Source of the DNA: JAENVT01 sp963773085
Lineage (GTDB): Bacteria; Actinomycetota; Acidimicrobiia; Acidimicrobiales; Ilumatobacteraceae
NCBI GenBank assembly: GCA_963773085.1
Contig: CAVYZS010000014.1
Coordinates: 1 to 64,000, forward strand
Length of the DNA: 64,000 nt
Reading direction: 5' to 3'
Part shown: one piece after another, positions 36,936-45,651 of the stretch
Position numbering within the stretch: the stretch's first letter is position 1
Layout of the letters: each line of letters opens with the position of its first letter
Notes under the pieces: model-generated
The model's input: only the letters and a program-made list of their open reading frames with translations
The model's database searches: none
Told to the model about the DNA's origin: nothing
Translations under genes and position numbers: made by a program

Positions 36936-38978
36936 CTACAAGCGAGGGTCGAGCAAGGACTCGGCGCCGAGTTGCCAGCAGAGGAACGACAACACATCGG
37001 CCTCGTCACGGACGCGCATCGAGGCCGGCTTACCCTGCCCGTGGCCACTGCGACCGCTCTGGCGCAACAGCACCGGTCGATCGGCCTGACTCGAGCTGGC
37101 CCAGTTGAGCATCGCCGCCATCTTGCGGGCGTGCAATGGGTCGACCCGCGAGTCACCCTCGGCCGTCGTGAACAGTATGGCCGGGTAGGCCGCACCCTCG
37201 CTGACGTGGTGATACGGCGAGTAGGCCTGCAGCCAGGCAAACTCCTCGGCGACCTCGGGATCGCCGTATTCGTCAGTCCACAACCTGGCGATGAGGAACT
37301 GCGGGAATCGGATCATGTCGAGCAGCGGCACCGCACAATGCACCGCCCTCGCCAGATCCGGTCGCTGGGTGATGGCCACCCCCATCAGCAGGCCACCGTT
37401 CGAACCACCCTCGATCGCCAGCAGACCGCGCGACGTAAGACCCTGGGCGACGAGCCAGTCACCAGCGGCGTGGAAGTCGTCGAACACATTCTGCTTGTTG
37501 GCCCGGCGACCGGCTCGGTGCCAGGACTCGCCGTGTTCGTACCCACCGCGGAGACCGGCGACGGCGAACACCCCACCGGCCGAGCACCATGCCGCGGCAC
37601 GGACCACCCACGACGGCGTCTCGGCAATCGCAAACCCGCCGTAGCCGGTGAGCAGCAGCGGCGTTCGCGTTGATGGCTCTATGTCGGCGCGGTGCATGAC
37701 GAACAGCCCGATCTCGGTCCCGTCGAGCGACGGGTATGTCAACTGACGCACCGTCAGGCGTGGGATCACCGACGTGTCCGGCTCGAGCGACCATCGGTCG
37801 ACCTGCCGTCCCGCCAAGCGGTAGAGCGTGGGCGGTGCATCGAACGATGCGACCGTCAGGAACGCCTCCTCGTCCTGGGTGTCGATCGACTGGACGCTGA
37901 TCAATCCGAGTTCGCCGATGCTCCCCTCGAGGGTGCCGTCGGTGTTCCACAGTTCGACGGTGTCGACCGCAGCCGAACTCGACACGACCAGCAGCCGATC
38001 GCCGAGACTCGCGGCTCGAGCCAGGACGACATCGCGTTCGGCAACGATTGTGCGCCACTCGCTGGGTCGATCCAAGGGGGCTGCGACGATGCGACCGCTC
38101 GGCGCATCTCGCGACGTCACGGCGTACAACTCCCCGGCGTGGAAGAAGAACGAGGACTGTGCTTCGATCCCGCTGATCACCTCACGCCATTCGCCGGATT
38201 CGGTGTCGAGCAGGTGGGCGTCGATCCGCCCCCACCCGACCAGCATCGAGACCAGCAGATAGCGACCGTCATCACTCGCCACCGTGGCCGGCCATGTCTC
38301 GGGAGTTGGCAGGTCGTCGAACACCACCGGGTCGATGGCCGGATCGGTGCCGAGGCGATGGAAGTAGACGTGGCGGTTGTACTGGTCGCCATCGGGATAG
38401 CGCTGATACCAGAACCCGGAGTTGTCGGGCAGCCAGGCGATCGTCGAGGCCCGGGTGTTGGGGATCGAGTCGGGGCGATGTGTGCCGGTCTGCACCTCGA
38501 TCACCGCCAGGGTGCTCTGCTCGGTGCCACCCTCGCTGAGCCCGACGGCGATGAGCGAACCATCGGGCGACGGTTCATACCAGTCGATGGCGACGGCTGC
38601 GTCGGCAGCGCGCTGGGCCGGATCGAGCAACATCTGCGCAGGCGCATCTCGCTCGACGGCTGACCGCACGACCAATGAGAACTGGTCGGCGCCGACGCCG
38701 CGTTCGAGCACGAACAACCGCTCGCCCCGGACGGCGGCACTACCGACCGTTGGCAGCGCAGTGAGCGCGGAAAGGCGCTCGTGCCACGGACCCCAGATGG
38801 GCCGGGCCTCGAGCGCCTGTGTGGTTCGTTCGTTGTGGGCGGCCACCCAGGCCGCGACCTCTTCGGACTCACCGTCCTCGAGCCATCGATACGGATCGGC
38901 AACGGCTACGCCGTGCAGCACCTCGACATCGGCGCTGCGCCGTGCGGGGGGTGCCGAGGCAACGATTGGCTCAGCCAC
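36936..38978 (-). CDS. Prolyl oligopeptidase (S9A family)
   Basis: A 680-residue cytoplasmic serine peptidase. The N-terminus VEVLHGVAVADPYRWLEDGES is the S9A hallmark, followed by the seven-bladed propeller (for example FWYQRYPDGDQYNRHVYFHRLG). The catalytic domain has AGLRGGYEHGESWHRAGRRANKQNVFDDF, nucleophile Ser in EGGSNGGLLMG, Asp in EGDSRVDPLHARK and His in SGHGQG. It cleaves short proline-containing peptides. Its GTG start at 38978 lies inside the end of the bL37-like gene (8-base overlap), so translation may be coupled to that ribosomal gene. Confidence 0.93.
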   Translation of the reverse strand: MAEPIVASAPPARRSADVEVLHGVAVADPYRWLEDGESEEVAAWVAAHNERTTQALEARPIWGPWHERLSALTALPTVGSAAVRGERLFVLERGVGADQFSLVVRSAVERDAPAQMLLDPAQRAADAAVAIDWYEPSPDGSLIAVGLSEGGTEQSTLAVIEVQTGTHRPDSIPNTRASTIAWLPDNSGFWYQRYPDGDQYNRHVYFHRLGTDPAIDPVVFDDLPTPETWPATVASDDGRYLLVSMLVGWGRIDAHLLDTESGEWREVISGIEAQSSFFFHAGELYAVTSRDAPSGRIVAAPLDRPSEWRTIVAERDVVLARAASLGDRLLVVSSSAAVDTVELWNTDGTLEGSIGELGLISVQSIDTQDEEAFLTVASFDAPPTLYRLAGRQVDRWSLEPDTSVIPRLTVRQLTYPSLDGTEIGLFVMHRADIEPSTRTPLLLTGYGGFAIAETPSWVVRAAAWCSAGGVFAVAGLRGGYEHGESWHRAGRRANKQNVFDDFHAAGDWLVAQGLTSRGLLAIEGGSNGGLLMGVAITQRPDLARAVHCAVPLLDMIRFPQFLIARLWTDEYGDPEVAEEFAWLQAYSPYHHVSEGAAYPAILFTTAEGDSRVDPLHARKMAAMLNWASSSQADRPVLLRQSGRSGHGQGKPASMRVRDEADVLSFLCWQLGAESLLDPRL

Positions 38979-39057
38979 GTCCCATGTTGGGACGCTTGCC
39001 GTGGTTGGCCTTGGAGCGGCGCATGCGCGCCTTCTTCTTCTTGGTCTTCTTCGACAT
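38971..39057 (-). CDS. Ribosomal protein bL37-like, 28 residues
   Basis: ATG 39057 to TGA 38971. The protein starts MSKKTKKKKARMRR and continues SKANHGKRPN, ending MGRG. The SKANHGKRPN core matches, from memory, the C-terminal half of mycobacterial bL37 (24 aa), a tiny basic protein found in actinobacterial 50S subunits. It is Lys/Arg-rich throughout, as expected for an rRNA-binding peptide. It is too short for usual ORF cut-offs and overlaps the start of the prolyl oligopeptidase gene by eight bases. Confidence 0.85.
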   Translation of the reverse strand: MSKKTKKKKARMRRSKANHGKRPNMGRG

Positions 39058-39202
39058 GGGTCACGAGGTTAGCGGCGGCGCCGTTGGGTTCCTCGTACGT
39101 CCCCTGCGGGCAGCCCAGGCCGTTCCAAAGGGACCAACGGAGCGGATATCAAGGCACTAGGACCCTTCAGGTAAGCGGCGCATCTCGCTAAGTGTTAGGC
39201 GA

Positions 39203-39248
39203 GGTACCCGTTACGCGGCAACCGTATCGAGACGAGCCGGCGGGTACC
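39203..39248. repeat. Inverted repeat upstream of the multicopper oxidase
   Basis: GGTACCCG (39203-39210) and CGGGTACC (39241-39248) are perfect 8-bp arms separated by 30 bases. The second arm ends 22 bases before the oxidase ATG. It could be a regulator site or a hairpin in the 5' leader that affects translation. Confidence 0.4.
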
Positions 39249-39270
39249 CATGGGACACGGGAGGACGGAC

Positions 39271-41358
39271 ATGGTGATGGATCGTCGAACATTCTTGAAG
39301 CTCACGTCGATGGGCACCCTCGGCCTGTTCGTAACGAACAGCCTGGGTACGACACGACTGTTGGCGGCGGTGACACCCAGCGGAGCATTGCCGCCGCTCG
39401 ACATCGCCAAATGGCAGACGCCGATGCTGATCCCTCCGCAGATGCCACGCGCGGGACTGCTGACCAAGAGCGGTTCGCTCATCGATTACTACGAGATCGC
39501 CGTTCGCCAGTTCGCCCAGCAAATCCTGCCCGCGGGCTTGCCGACCACCACGGTGTGGGGCTACGGACCAGCGAAAGCGCTGAGCCCGCTGGCCCCGATC
39601 ATTTTCAACGCACCCTCGCTGACGATCGAGGCCAACTCCAACCGGCCGGTCCGGATCAAGTGGATCAACGAGTTGAAGGACGCCTCCGGTCGATTCCTGC
39701 CTCACCTCCTTCCTGTCGATCCGACCCTGCACTGGGCCAACCCTCCCGGGGGCGTGGACGGACGGGACACCCGTCCGGTGTTCGAGTCCACACCGGGCAG
39801 TTATCGTGGGCCCGTTCCGATGGTTCCCCACGTTCACGGTGCCGTCGGTGTCGGCGACGAGAGTGATGGCTACGCCGAGGCGTGGTACCTGCCCGCGGCA
39901 AGTGACATACCTGCCGGGTACGCCACGGTCGGCACCTGGTACGACTTCTTCCGGGACAAGGCAGCTTCGACACACCGGGTTGCCTGGGGTCCGGGGTTCG
40001 CCACGTTCCAGTACCCCAACCTCGACCGGGCAGGTACGAAGTGGTACCACGACCACACGTTGGGGATGACCCGCGTCAACGTCTATGCCGGTCCCGCCGG
40101 CTTCTACATCGTCCGCGGCGGCAACCAGGGCGACGACGCGGTTCGTGACTCGCGCACCGGTCGTCGGGCGCTCCTGCCTTCGCCGGCGCCTGCCGAGATC
40201 GATCAACTCGTCCCCGGTCGTCGGTTCTACGAGATCCCGATCGCCATCCAGGACCGGGCATTTAATGACGACGGATCGCTGTTCTACCCCGACTCCCGTG
40301 AATTCTTCGACGGGGTCGAAGGTCCGTACATTCCCGTGGACGGGAGCGACCTGTCGCCGATCTGGAACCCGGAGTTCTTCGGCAACACGATCATGGTCAA
40401 CGGCAACACCTGGCCGTATCTCGACGTCGAGAAGCGGCGCTACCGGTTCCGCATGTTGAACGGCTGCCAGGCTCGCTACCTGGTGCTCGACTTCAGCAGG
40501 ATTCCGGGAGTTGAGGTGTGGCAGATCGGCAACGAAGGCGGCTTCCTGGCCGCTCCCCTCAACCTCACGGCCGGCCACAGCAACCAGCTGCTGATGAGCC
40601 CGGCCGAGCGGGCCGACTTGATCGTTGACTTCAGCGCCGTCGCAGTCGGGAACTACGAGTTGGGGAACGTCGGGCCCGACGAGCCGTTCGGCGGTTTTGG
40701 CCCTGAGTTCGTCACCGCCGACCCCGAGACGACCGGTCGACTGATCCAGTTCCGTGTCAAGGCTCGCCGCGGCGTCGACCTGTCGACCCCGCCGCGCTTC
40801 TTGCGCCTGCCTGCAATCGAGCCGCTGCCGGAGCATACGAGGTGCCGCTCTCTGGCGCTGATCGAGGAGATGTCGATGTTTGCCGAAGATGCTCCGGCCG
40901 AGGCCGCGCTCGGCACCGTCGACGGTGATCCGAACACCGCTCCCGGTACTTGGATGAGGCGCATGTGGTCCGAGGAGGTCACCGAGGATCCCGAGGTGGG
41001 CAGTACCGAGATGTGGGAGTTCTACAACACCACCGGTGACGCCCACCCGATGCACGTGCACGAGGTGTTGTTCGAGGTGGTCAACCGCCAGGCGATCGTC
41101 ATCAACGAAGCAGACATGACCGTGCAGGTCGTGCACGGCTCAGAGCCGCGGGGTCCGGAACCGTGGGAGTCGGGATTCAAGGACACTGTCACCGCATATC
41201 CCGGCGAGGTCACCCGCATCAGGGCGAAGTTCGACAAGGCCGGACAGTTCGTCTGGCACTGCCACATCGTCGAGCACGAAGACAACGAAATGATGCGGCC
41301 CTACCGCATCGGGCCTGAGCAACCCGGTCAACCAATGAGCCACGGCCACGCTATGTGA
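39271..41358 (+). CDS. Tat-exported multicopper oxidase (bilirubin-oxidase/CotA-like)
   Basis: A 695-residue protein from ATG 39271, chosen because GGGAGG lies directly upstream. The N-terminus MVMDRRTFLKLTSMGTLGLF is a Tat signal (RRTFLK). Copper motifs are complete: HVHG, KWYHDHTLGMTR, HPMHVH and HCHIVEHEDNEMM, supplying the type 1, type 2 and type 3 sites. The ligand following the last His-Cys-His is Met, typical of CotA-type or bacterial bilirubin-oxidase-like laccases. It oxidises phenols, bilirubin or metal ions and reduces oxygen to water, outside the membrane. It is divergent from bL37. Confidence 0.92.
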   Translation: MVMDRRTFLKLTSMGTLGLFVTNSLGTTRLLAAVTPSGALPPLDIAKWQTPMLIPPQMPRAGLLTKSGSLIDYYEIAVRQFAQQILPAGLPTTTVWGYGPAKALSPLAPIIFNAPSLTIEANSNRPVRIKWINELKDASGRFLPHLLPVDPTLHWANPPGGVDGRDTRPVFESTPGSYRGPVPMVPHVHGAVGVGDESDGYAEAWYLPAASDIPAGYATVGTWYDFFRDKAASTHRVAWGPGFATFQYPNLDRAGTKWYHDHTLGMTRVNVYAGPAGFYIVRGGNQGDDAVRDSRTGRRALLPSPAPAEIDQLVPGRRFYEIPIAIQDRAFNDDGSLFYPDSREFFDGVEGPYIPVDGSDLSPIWNPEFFGNTIMVNGNTWPYLDVEKRRYRFRMLNGCQARYLVLDFSRIPGVEVWQIGNEGGFLAAPLNLTAGHSNQLLMSPAERADLIVDFSAVAVGNYELGNVGPDEPFGGFGPEFVTADPETTGRLIQFRVKARRGVDLSTPPRFLRLPAIEPLPEHTRCRSLALIEEMSMFAEDAPAEAALGTVDGDPNTAPGTWMRRMWSEEVTEDPEVGSTEMWEFYNTTGDAHPMHVHEVLFEVVNRQAIVINEADMTVQVVHGSEPRGPEPWESGFKDTVTAYPGEVTRIRAKFDKAGQFVWHCHIVEHEDNEMMRPYRIGPEQPGQPMSHGHAM

Positions 41359-41365
41359 GGTCGTG

Positions 41366-42367
41366 TCACGCCGCCTGCACCCATCGAAGTAGATCATCGA
41401 CGGCCCAGGTGTTGATCACCCGCTCGAGCGGTACTTCGCACTCCGCTGCCCGATTGCACCCGTGCGGCTGCCATTCCAGCTGGCCCGTTGCGTGAGCATC
41501 GGAGTCGATGGCGAAGTAGCAGCCGTACTCGACGGCCAAGTCGAGAAGCGGGCGTGGTGGATCGAGCCGCTCGGGCCGGCAATTGATCTCCACCGCTGTG
41601 TGGAACTGGGCGCACGCCGCGAAGACGTAGTCGGCGTCGAACGTCGACGGATCCCGCTTGCCGATCATCCGCCCGGTGCAGTGGCCGAGAATGTCGACGT
41701 GCGGCGAGGCGACGGCGCGGACCATCCGCTCGGTCATCGGCTGTCGCTCCATCCGCAACTTGGAGTGGACACTCGCCACGACGACGTCGAGTTGCGACAG
41801 GACCTCGTCGCCGTGGTCGAGCGTGCCGTCTTCGAGGATGTCGACCTCTATGCCGGTGAGGATGCGGAACGGCGCCATCTTCTCGTTGAGCACAGCCACA
41901 TCGGCGAGTTGTTGCTCCAACCGCTCTTTGCTCAACCCGTGGGCGACGGTCAGCCGGGGCGAGTGATCGGTGAGCACCATGTATTCGTGGCCGAGGCCCT
42001 GCGCCGTTCGGGCCATGGCTTCGATGGTTGCGCCGCCGTCGCTCCACAAGCTGTGCATGTGGCAGTCGCCGCGTAGCGCGGCGCGGTAGCGGGCACCGTC
42101 GTCGGTCACCTCGACCTGGGTCTCGGCCTCGATCTTGTCGACGTAGCTCGTGTCGCCGTGCAGGGTTTCGGTGATGAGCCGTGCCGTCGAATCGCCGATC
42201 CCTTCGAGATCGGTGAGCGTGCCGGCGGCCGCTCTCGATGCCAGTTCGTCGGGCGGGATGGCGCGCACCACTTCGAGGGCCCGGACGAATGCCTTGGTCT
42301 TGAACCCGGTGTCGTGGGCCCGATCGAGACAGTGCACCACACGTTCGAGGGCGTCGACCGGAGTCAT
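41366..42367 (-). CDS. PHP-domain phosphoesterase with N-terminal helix-hairpin-helix (PolX-like)
   Basis: A 333-residue protein from ATG 42367. Residues 1-95 resemble the HhH region of family X polymerases (PPDELASRAAAGTLTDLEGIGDSTARLI). The PHP domain follows with its metal ligands: GDCHMHSLWSDGG, LTDHSPRL, GIEVDILEDG, ASVHSKL, DILGHCTGR and AIDSDAHAT. It resembles the HhH-PHP tail of bacterial PolX without the polymerase domain. A role as a phosphatase or 3'-5' DNA repair nuclease is plausible. Its start overlaps the stop of the surface-protein gene by ATGA. Confidence 0.88.
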   Translation of the reverse strand: MTPVDALERVVHCLDRAHDTGFKTKAFVRALEVVRAIPPDELASRAAAGTLTDLEGIGDSTARLITETLHGDTSYVDKIEAETQVEVTDDGARYRAALRGDCHMHSLWSDGGATIEAMARTAQGLGHEYMVLTDHSPRLTVAHGLSKERLEQQLADVAVLNEKMAPFRILTGIEVDILEDGTLDHGDEVLSQLDVVVASVHSKLRMERQPMTERMVRAVASPHVDILGHCTGRMIGKRDPSTFDADYVFAACAQFHTAVEINCRPERLDPPRPLLDLAVEYGCYFAIDSDAHATGQLEWQPHGCNRAAECEVPLERVINTWAVDDLLRWVQAA

Positions 42368-43695
42368 TTCATCGAGTGTAGATGACCCTCCCATCGCGCC
42401 GGGCGGCGTCGGCTGGCCACGCCGACGATGCCGATTCCTGCAACCAGGAGCGCTGTCGCCGAGTAGGAGATCGCGTCGCTGCCCCTCCCGGTGTGGGGCA
42501 GCGCTGTACCGGGTGCGGGTGGGAGCACCTCGGCGAGTGGAACGACGACGAGAGGAGTCGTCTCCGGCGGGAGCGTCGGCGAGACGACTTCGGTTATGGG
42601 TGGAGTCGTGGTGGCTGTCGATGTCGTCGCAGGCGGCAACGTTGTCGTCGTCGTGATTGTCGGTGGCACGGTGGTGGTCGTGGTTGTGGTTGTCGTCGAC
42701 GTAGTGGTCGGTGGCACGGTTGTCGACGTGGTCGTCGTAGTGGTCGGTGGCACGGTCGAGGTCGTCGTGGTTGGAATCGGGACATCGACGGTCGCTGTGG
42801 CGGAAACGAGCCCAGGCGCGCCGCCGGTGACCAGCCGCTGCGCACCATTCGGATTGAGGCCCGCAGGCTTGCCGCGGTAGACGAGAGCCGGGCCGGGCGT
42901 CGACGTGGAGGCGACAACCGTCATGGTTCCCGGCGCCACTGGCATCGTCGTGTGCGCCAGCCCCGCCGCATCCGATTGCACACTGGTCGCCAGATCCTGC
43001 CCGCTCATCAACACCGTGATGGTCGCCCCGACAACTGGCTGTTCCCCCGCCACCAGCCGGACGTCGATTCCACCGTCTGCGCCAACGGTGACAAAGATCG
43101 CCCACTGCCCGGCAATGCGAGCGGCCTCGGCATCGAGTTGCATTGCACGAGCCTGGATGTCGTCGCGACCGCTGGCCCGGGCGACCATATCGAGCGACGG
43201 GACGAGCGGCGCAGACCCATTCGACGCCCGTCTCGTGCCGGCACCGTCTTGGGCGTAGTAATGAAACACCGCCCACATCGCTGCCGCTGTCAGATCGTCA
43301 GTGGTGTCGCCATACCGCCAGGTGAGATACGCGCCCTTCGCGCCCGTCGGATCGTTGGGGAAGGTCTGGGCAACCAGCGACGACGGAACGTCGATCGTTG
43401 GATGGATGGCGTGATTGAAGGTGCACGACCCGACACGGAACTGCCCCACCTCGTCGGCGAACAACCACTGCCCTGCCCAGATCGGCGCCGGCGAGAACGC
43501 CACTCCGGAGGTGTGGTACTCGATTGCGATACCGGCGCACCGATAGTCGTCGACCAGGTCGACACCGCCGTCGAAGCTGATGTGAGCCACACAATTCGAG
43601 GGGATCTGCGCACCGAGTTGATCGGCTCCCGCCGACAACGGCCCGGCCATGACGATTGCCACGAACGCGACTCCCAAAATTCTCCTCACACCCAC
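42364..43695 (-). CDS. LPxTG-anchored surface protein with Thr-rich stalk
   Basis: From a GTG near 43695 or 43689 the protein begins with the signal VRRILGVAFVAIVMAGPLSAGA. The mature head (~190 residues) has Cys pairs (SNCVAHISFDGGVDLVDDYRC, VGSCTFNHAIHP) and WRYGDTTDDLTAAAMWAVFHYY, reminiscent of actinobacterial thioester/adhesin heads. A small Ig-like segment follows (VVGATITVLMSGQDLATS). Then comes a ~75-residue Thr/Pro stalk, the sortase signal LPHTG, a hydrophobic helix (ISYSATALLVAGIGIVGVA) and RRRPARW. It should be covalently attached to the cell wall. No sortase gene is in the window. The start is uncertain because there is no clear ribosome site. Confidence 0.75.
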   Translation of the reverse strand: MGVRRILGVAFVAIVMAGPLSAGADQLGAQIPSNCVAHISFDGGVDLVDDYRCAGIAIEYHTSGVAFSPAPIWAGQWLFADEVGQFRVGSCTFNHAIHPTIDVPSSLVAQTFPNDPTGAKGAYLTWRYGDTTDDLTAAAMWAVFHYYAQDGAGTRRASNGSAPLVPSLDMVARASGRDDIQARAMQLDAEAARIAGQWAIFVTVGADGGIDVRLVAGEQPVVGATITVLMSGQDLATSVQSDAAGLAHTTMPVAPGTMTVVASTSTPGPALVYRGKPAGLNPNGAQRLVTGGAPGLVSATATVDVPIPTTTTSTVPPTTTTTTSTTVPPTTTSTTTTTTTTTVPPTITTTTTLPPATTSTATTTPPITEVVSPTLPPETTPLVVVPLAEVLPPAPGTALPHTGRGSDAISYSATALLVAGIGIVGVASRRRPARWEGHLHSMK

Positions 43696-43755
43696 ACAGA
43701 TCGACGGCGGGGTGGGCCGAGCGGAAATCGTGCCAGGTAGCCTCAACTCTTCGCT

Positions 43756-44844
43756 ATGGAACGCTTCGGCCTGGTTGGCCTTCCCAACGCGGGCAAGAGC
43801 TCGCTGTACAACGCCCTCACCGGTGGCGGTGCGCTCGCCGCGCCCTACCCCTTCGCCACCAAGGACCCGAACATCGGCGTGGCCAAGGTGCCCGACGAGC
43901 GAGTCGACCGGCTGGCGGCGATGAGCAAGTCGAAATCGGTGGTGCACGCCGCCGTGCAGGTCGTCGACATCGGTGGTTTGGTAGAGGGCGCATCAAAGGG
44001 TGAGGGCCTCGGCAACAAGTTCCTGGCCAACATCCGCGAGGTCGATGCAATCGTGCTCGTGCTGCGAGCATTCGAAGACGACGACGTGACGGGGCCGAGT
44101 GATCCCATCGAACATTTGCGAGTGGTCGAGATCGAGCTGGCTCTGGCCGACCTCGAAACCATCGAGAAGCGACTCAATCAGGCCACCCGGCAGGCCAAGC
44201 TCGACAAGTCGGCTGCCGGCGAGCTGGAATCGCTACAAGCCGCCTACGACGCCTTGTCGGAAGGCCGACCGCTGTACCGCGCCGGGCTGAAGCCCGAGTG
44301 GCGCGAGCAGTTGAAGCCGTACTTCCTGCTGACCAACCGCTCGGTGCTGGCCGTGGTGAACGTCGGCGAGAACGACCTCGACAAGATCCCCGAGGTGGAA
44401 CAGCGGGTACGCGACGAGTTTCAATCGGCCGGCGACAACGTCGAGGTCATCGGGATGTGCGTGCAGCTCGAGGCCGAGGCGGCGACGATCGTCGATCCGT
44501 TCGAGCGGGCCGAGATGCTCGAGGGCTTCGGGCTCGGAGAGGGTGCGCTGTTCAGGATGGTTCGTAGTGCGTATCACCTGCTCGGGTTGCGCACGTACCT
44601 GACCACCGGCGAGAAGGAGACCAGGGCCTGGACGTTCTACGCCGGCTCCAACGCCCCCGAATGCGCAGGTCGTATCCACACCGACTTCCAGCGCGGCTTC
44701 ATCAAGGCCGAAGTGATCCACTGGGACGACCTGTTGGAGATCGGCTCGTGGTCGAAGGCCAAAGAGCTCGGCAAGATCCGCATCGAAGGCAAGGACTACC
44801 ACCCCGTCGACGGCGACGTGATGGAGTTCCGCTTCAACGTCTAG
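43756..44844 (+). CDS. ychF: Redox-regulated ATPase/GTPase YchF
   Basis: A 362-residue Obg-family P-loop protein. G1 is GLPNAGKSS, G3 is DIGGLVEGASKGEGLGNKFL, and a coiled coil spans about residues 125-200. The NxxE motif (NVGEND) replaces NKxD and confers the ATP preference of YchF/OLA1. The C-terminal TGS domain is TFYAGSNAPECAGRIHTDFQRGFIKAEVIHWDDL. It binds ribosomes and takes part in stress and translation control. It is close to universal and single copy. Confidence 0.96.
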   Translation: MERFGLVGLPNAGKSSLYNALTGGGALAAPYPFATKDPNIGVAKVPDERVDRLAAMSKSKSVVHAAVQVVDIGGLVEGASKGEGLGNKFLANIREVDAIVLVLRAFEDDDVTGPSDPIEHLRVVEIELALADLETIEKRLNQATRQAKLDKSAAGELESLQAAYDALSEGRPLYRAGLKPEWREQLKPYFLLTNRSVLAVVNVGENDLDKIPEVEQRVRDEFQSAGDNVEVIGMCVQLEAEAATIVDPFERAEMLEGFGLGEGALFRMVRSAYHLLGLRTYLTTGEKETRAWTFYAGSNAPECAGRIHTDFQRGFIKAEVIHWDDLLEIGSWSKAKELGKIRIEGKDYHPVDGDVMEFRFNV

Positions 44845-44948
44845 CCGGGGTGGGGCTGCACAGTCAGGAATGATCCGCCAGCGGGCGCGCGCCGGCCAAA
44901 TGTCCCAAGGATCCATGGGAGGGCAGGGCCGTGGGATACGTTTGAGCG

Positions 44949-45635
44949 GTGATTCACGAGGGTGGCGAACTGCACGAGATCGGTCTTCGGCTGCGCACGC
45001 CACGCTCGGCTGCTGTCGCCGGCATCTTGTTCGCCGTGCTGCTGGGAACGTCGTACATCATGCTTCGCCTCGCCGTGCCGCACGGTGGAGCGAGCCTCGA
45101 AGCATGGAGCGCATCGCAGCGCCGGAGGGTCACGTTTGCTCTCGCGCTGGTTCCGTTCGCTGGGATTGCTTTCCTGTGGTTCATCGGCGTCGTGCGCGAT
45201 CGCATCGGTGATCTGGAGGACCGCTTCTTCGCCACAGTTTTCTTCGGCAGCGGCCTGCTGTTCCTGGCGATGACCTTCGTCGCCTCGGCGTTGGGTGGTG
45301 CCATCGTTGCGACGTATTCGGTCCAACCGAGCGAGATGATCCAGAGCGGTCTGTTCCGCTTCGGTCGCGATGTGATGTATCGCATCGCCAACATCTACGC
45401 CATCAAGATGGCATCGGTGTTCATGCTCTCGCTGGGCACGATCTGGGTTCGCACGAAGACGATGCCCCGAGCCCTTGTCGTTGCCACGTACGCAACGGCT
45501 CTGGTGTTGATGATCACCATCACGTTGAGTCTCTGGGCGGTTCTGGTGTTCCCTGGATGGGTCCTGGTGATCAGCGTCTACATCTTGACCGGCAACATAC
45601 GCAGGTCGGTGCCCATCGCTGTTGACGAGCCGTAA
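44949..45635 (+). CDS. Hypothetical integral membrane protein
   Basis: A 228-residue protein from GTG 44949 with five clear hydrophobic segments (SAAVAGILFAVLLGTSYIML, VTFALALVPFAGIAFLWFIG, FFGSGLLFLAMTFVASALGG, ALVVATYATALVLMITITLS, VLVFPGWVLVISVYIL). It has no residues of a known transporter or enzyme family. Similar five-helix proteins occur widely in Actinobacteria without assigned function. It is monocistronic and converges with the SulP gene. Confidence 0.75.
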   Translation: MIHEGGELHEIGLRLRTPRSAAVAGILFAVLLGTSYIMLRLAVPHGGASLEAWSASQRRRVTFALALVPFAGIAFLWFIGVVRDRIGDLEDRFFATVFFGSGLLFLAMTFVASALGGAIVATYSVQPSEMIQSGLFRFGRDVMYRIANIYAIKMASVFMLSLGTIWVRTKTMPRALVVATYATALVLMITITLSLWAVLVFPGWVLVISVYILTGNIRRSVPIAVDEP

Positions 45636-45651
45636 AGGTCCGCGCAGAGAC

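Noticed and set aside
39211..41136. A 641-codon minus-strand open frame
   Set aside because: It is antisense to the multicopper oxidase, whose copper motifs are complete. Long antisense frames are expected at this GC content.
42595..42780. Low-complexity GTGG/TCG repeats
   Set aside because: They are the Thr/Pro stalk of the LPxTG protein read on the opposite strand; the similar stretch at 36690-36790 is the linker of the transpeptidase.
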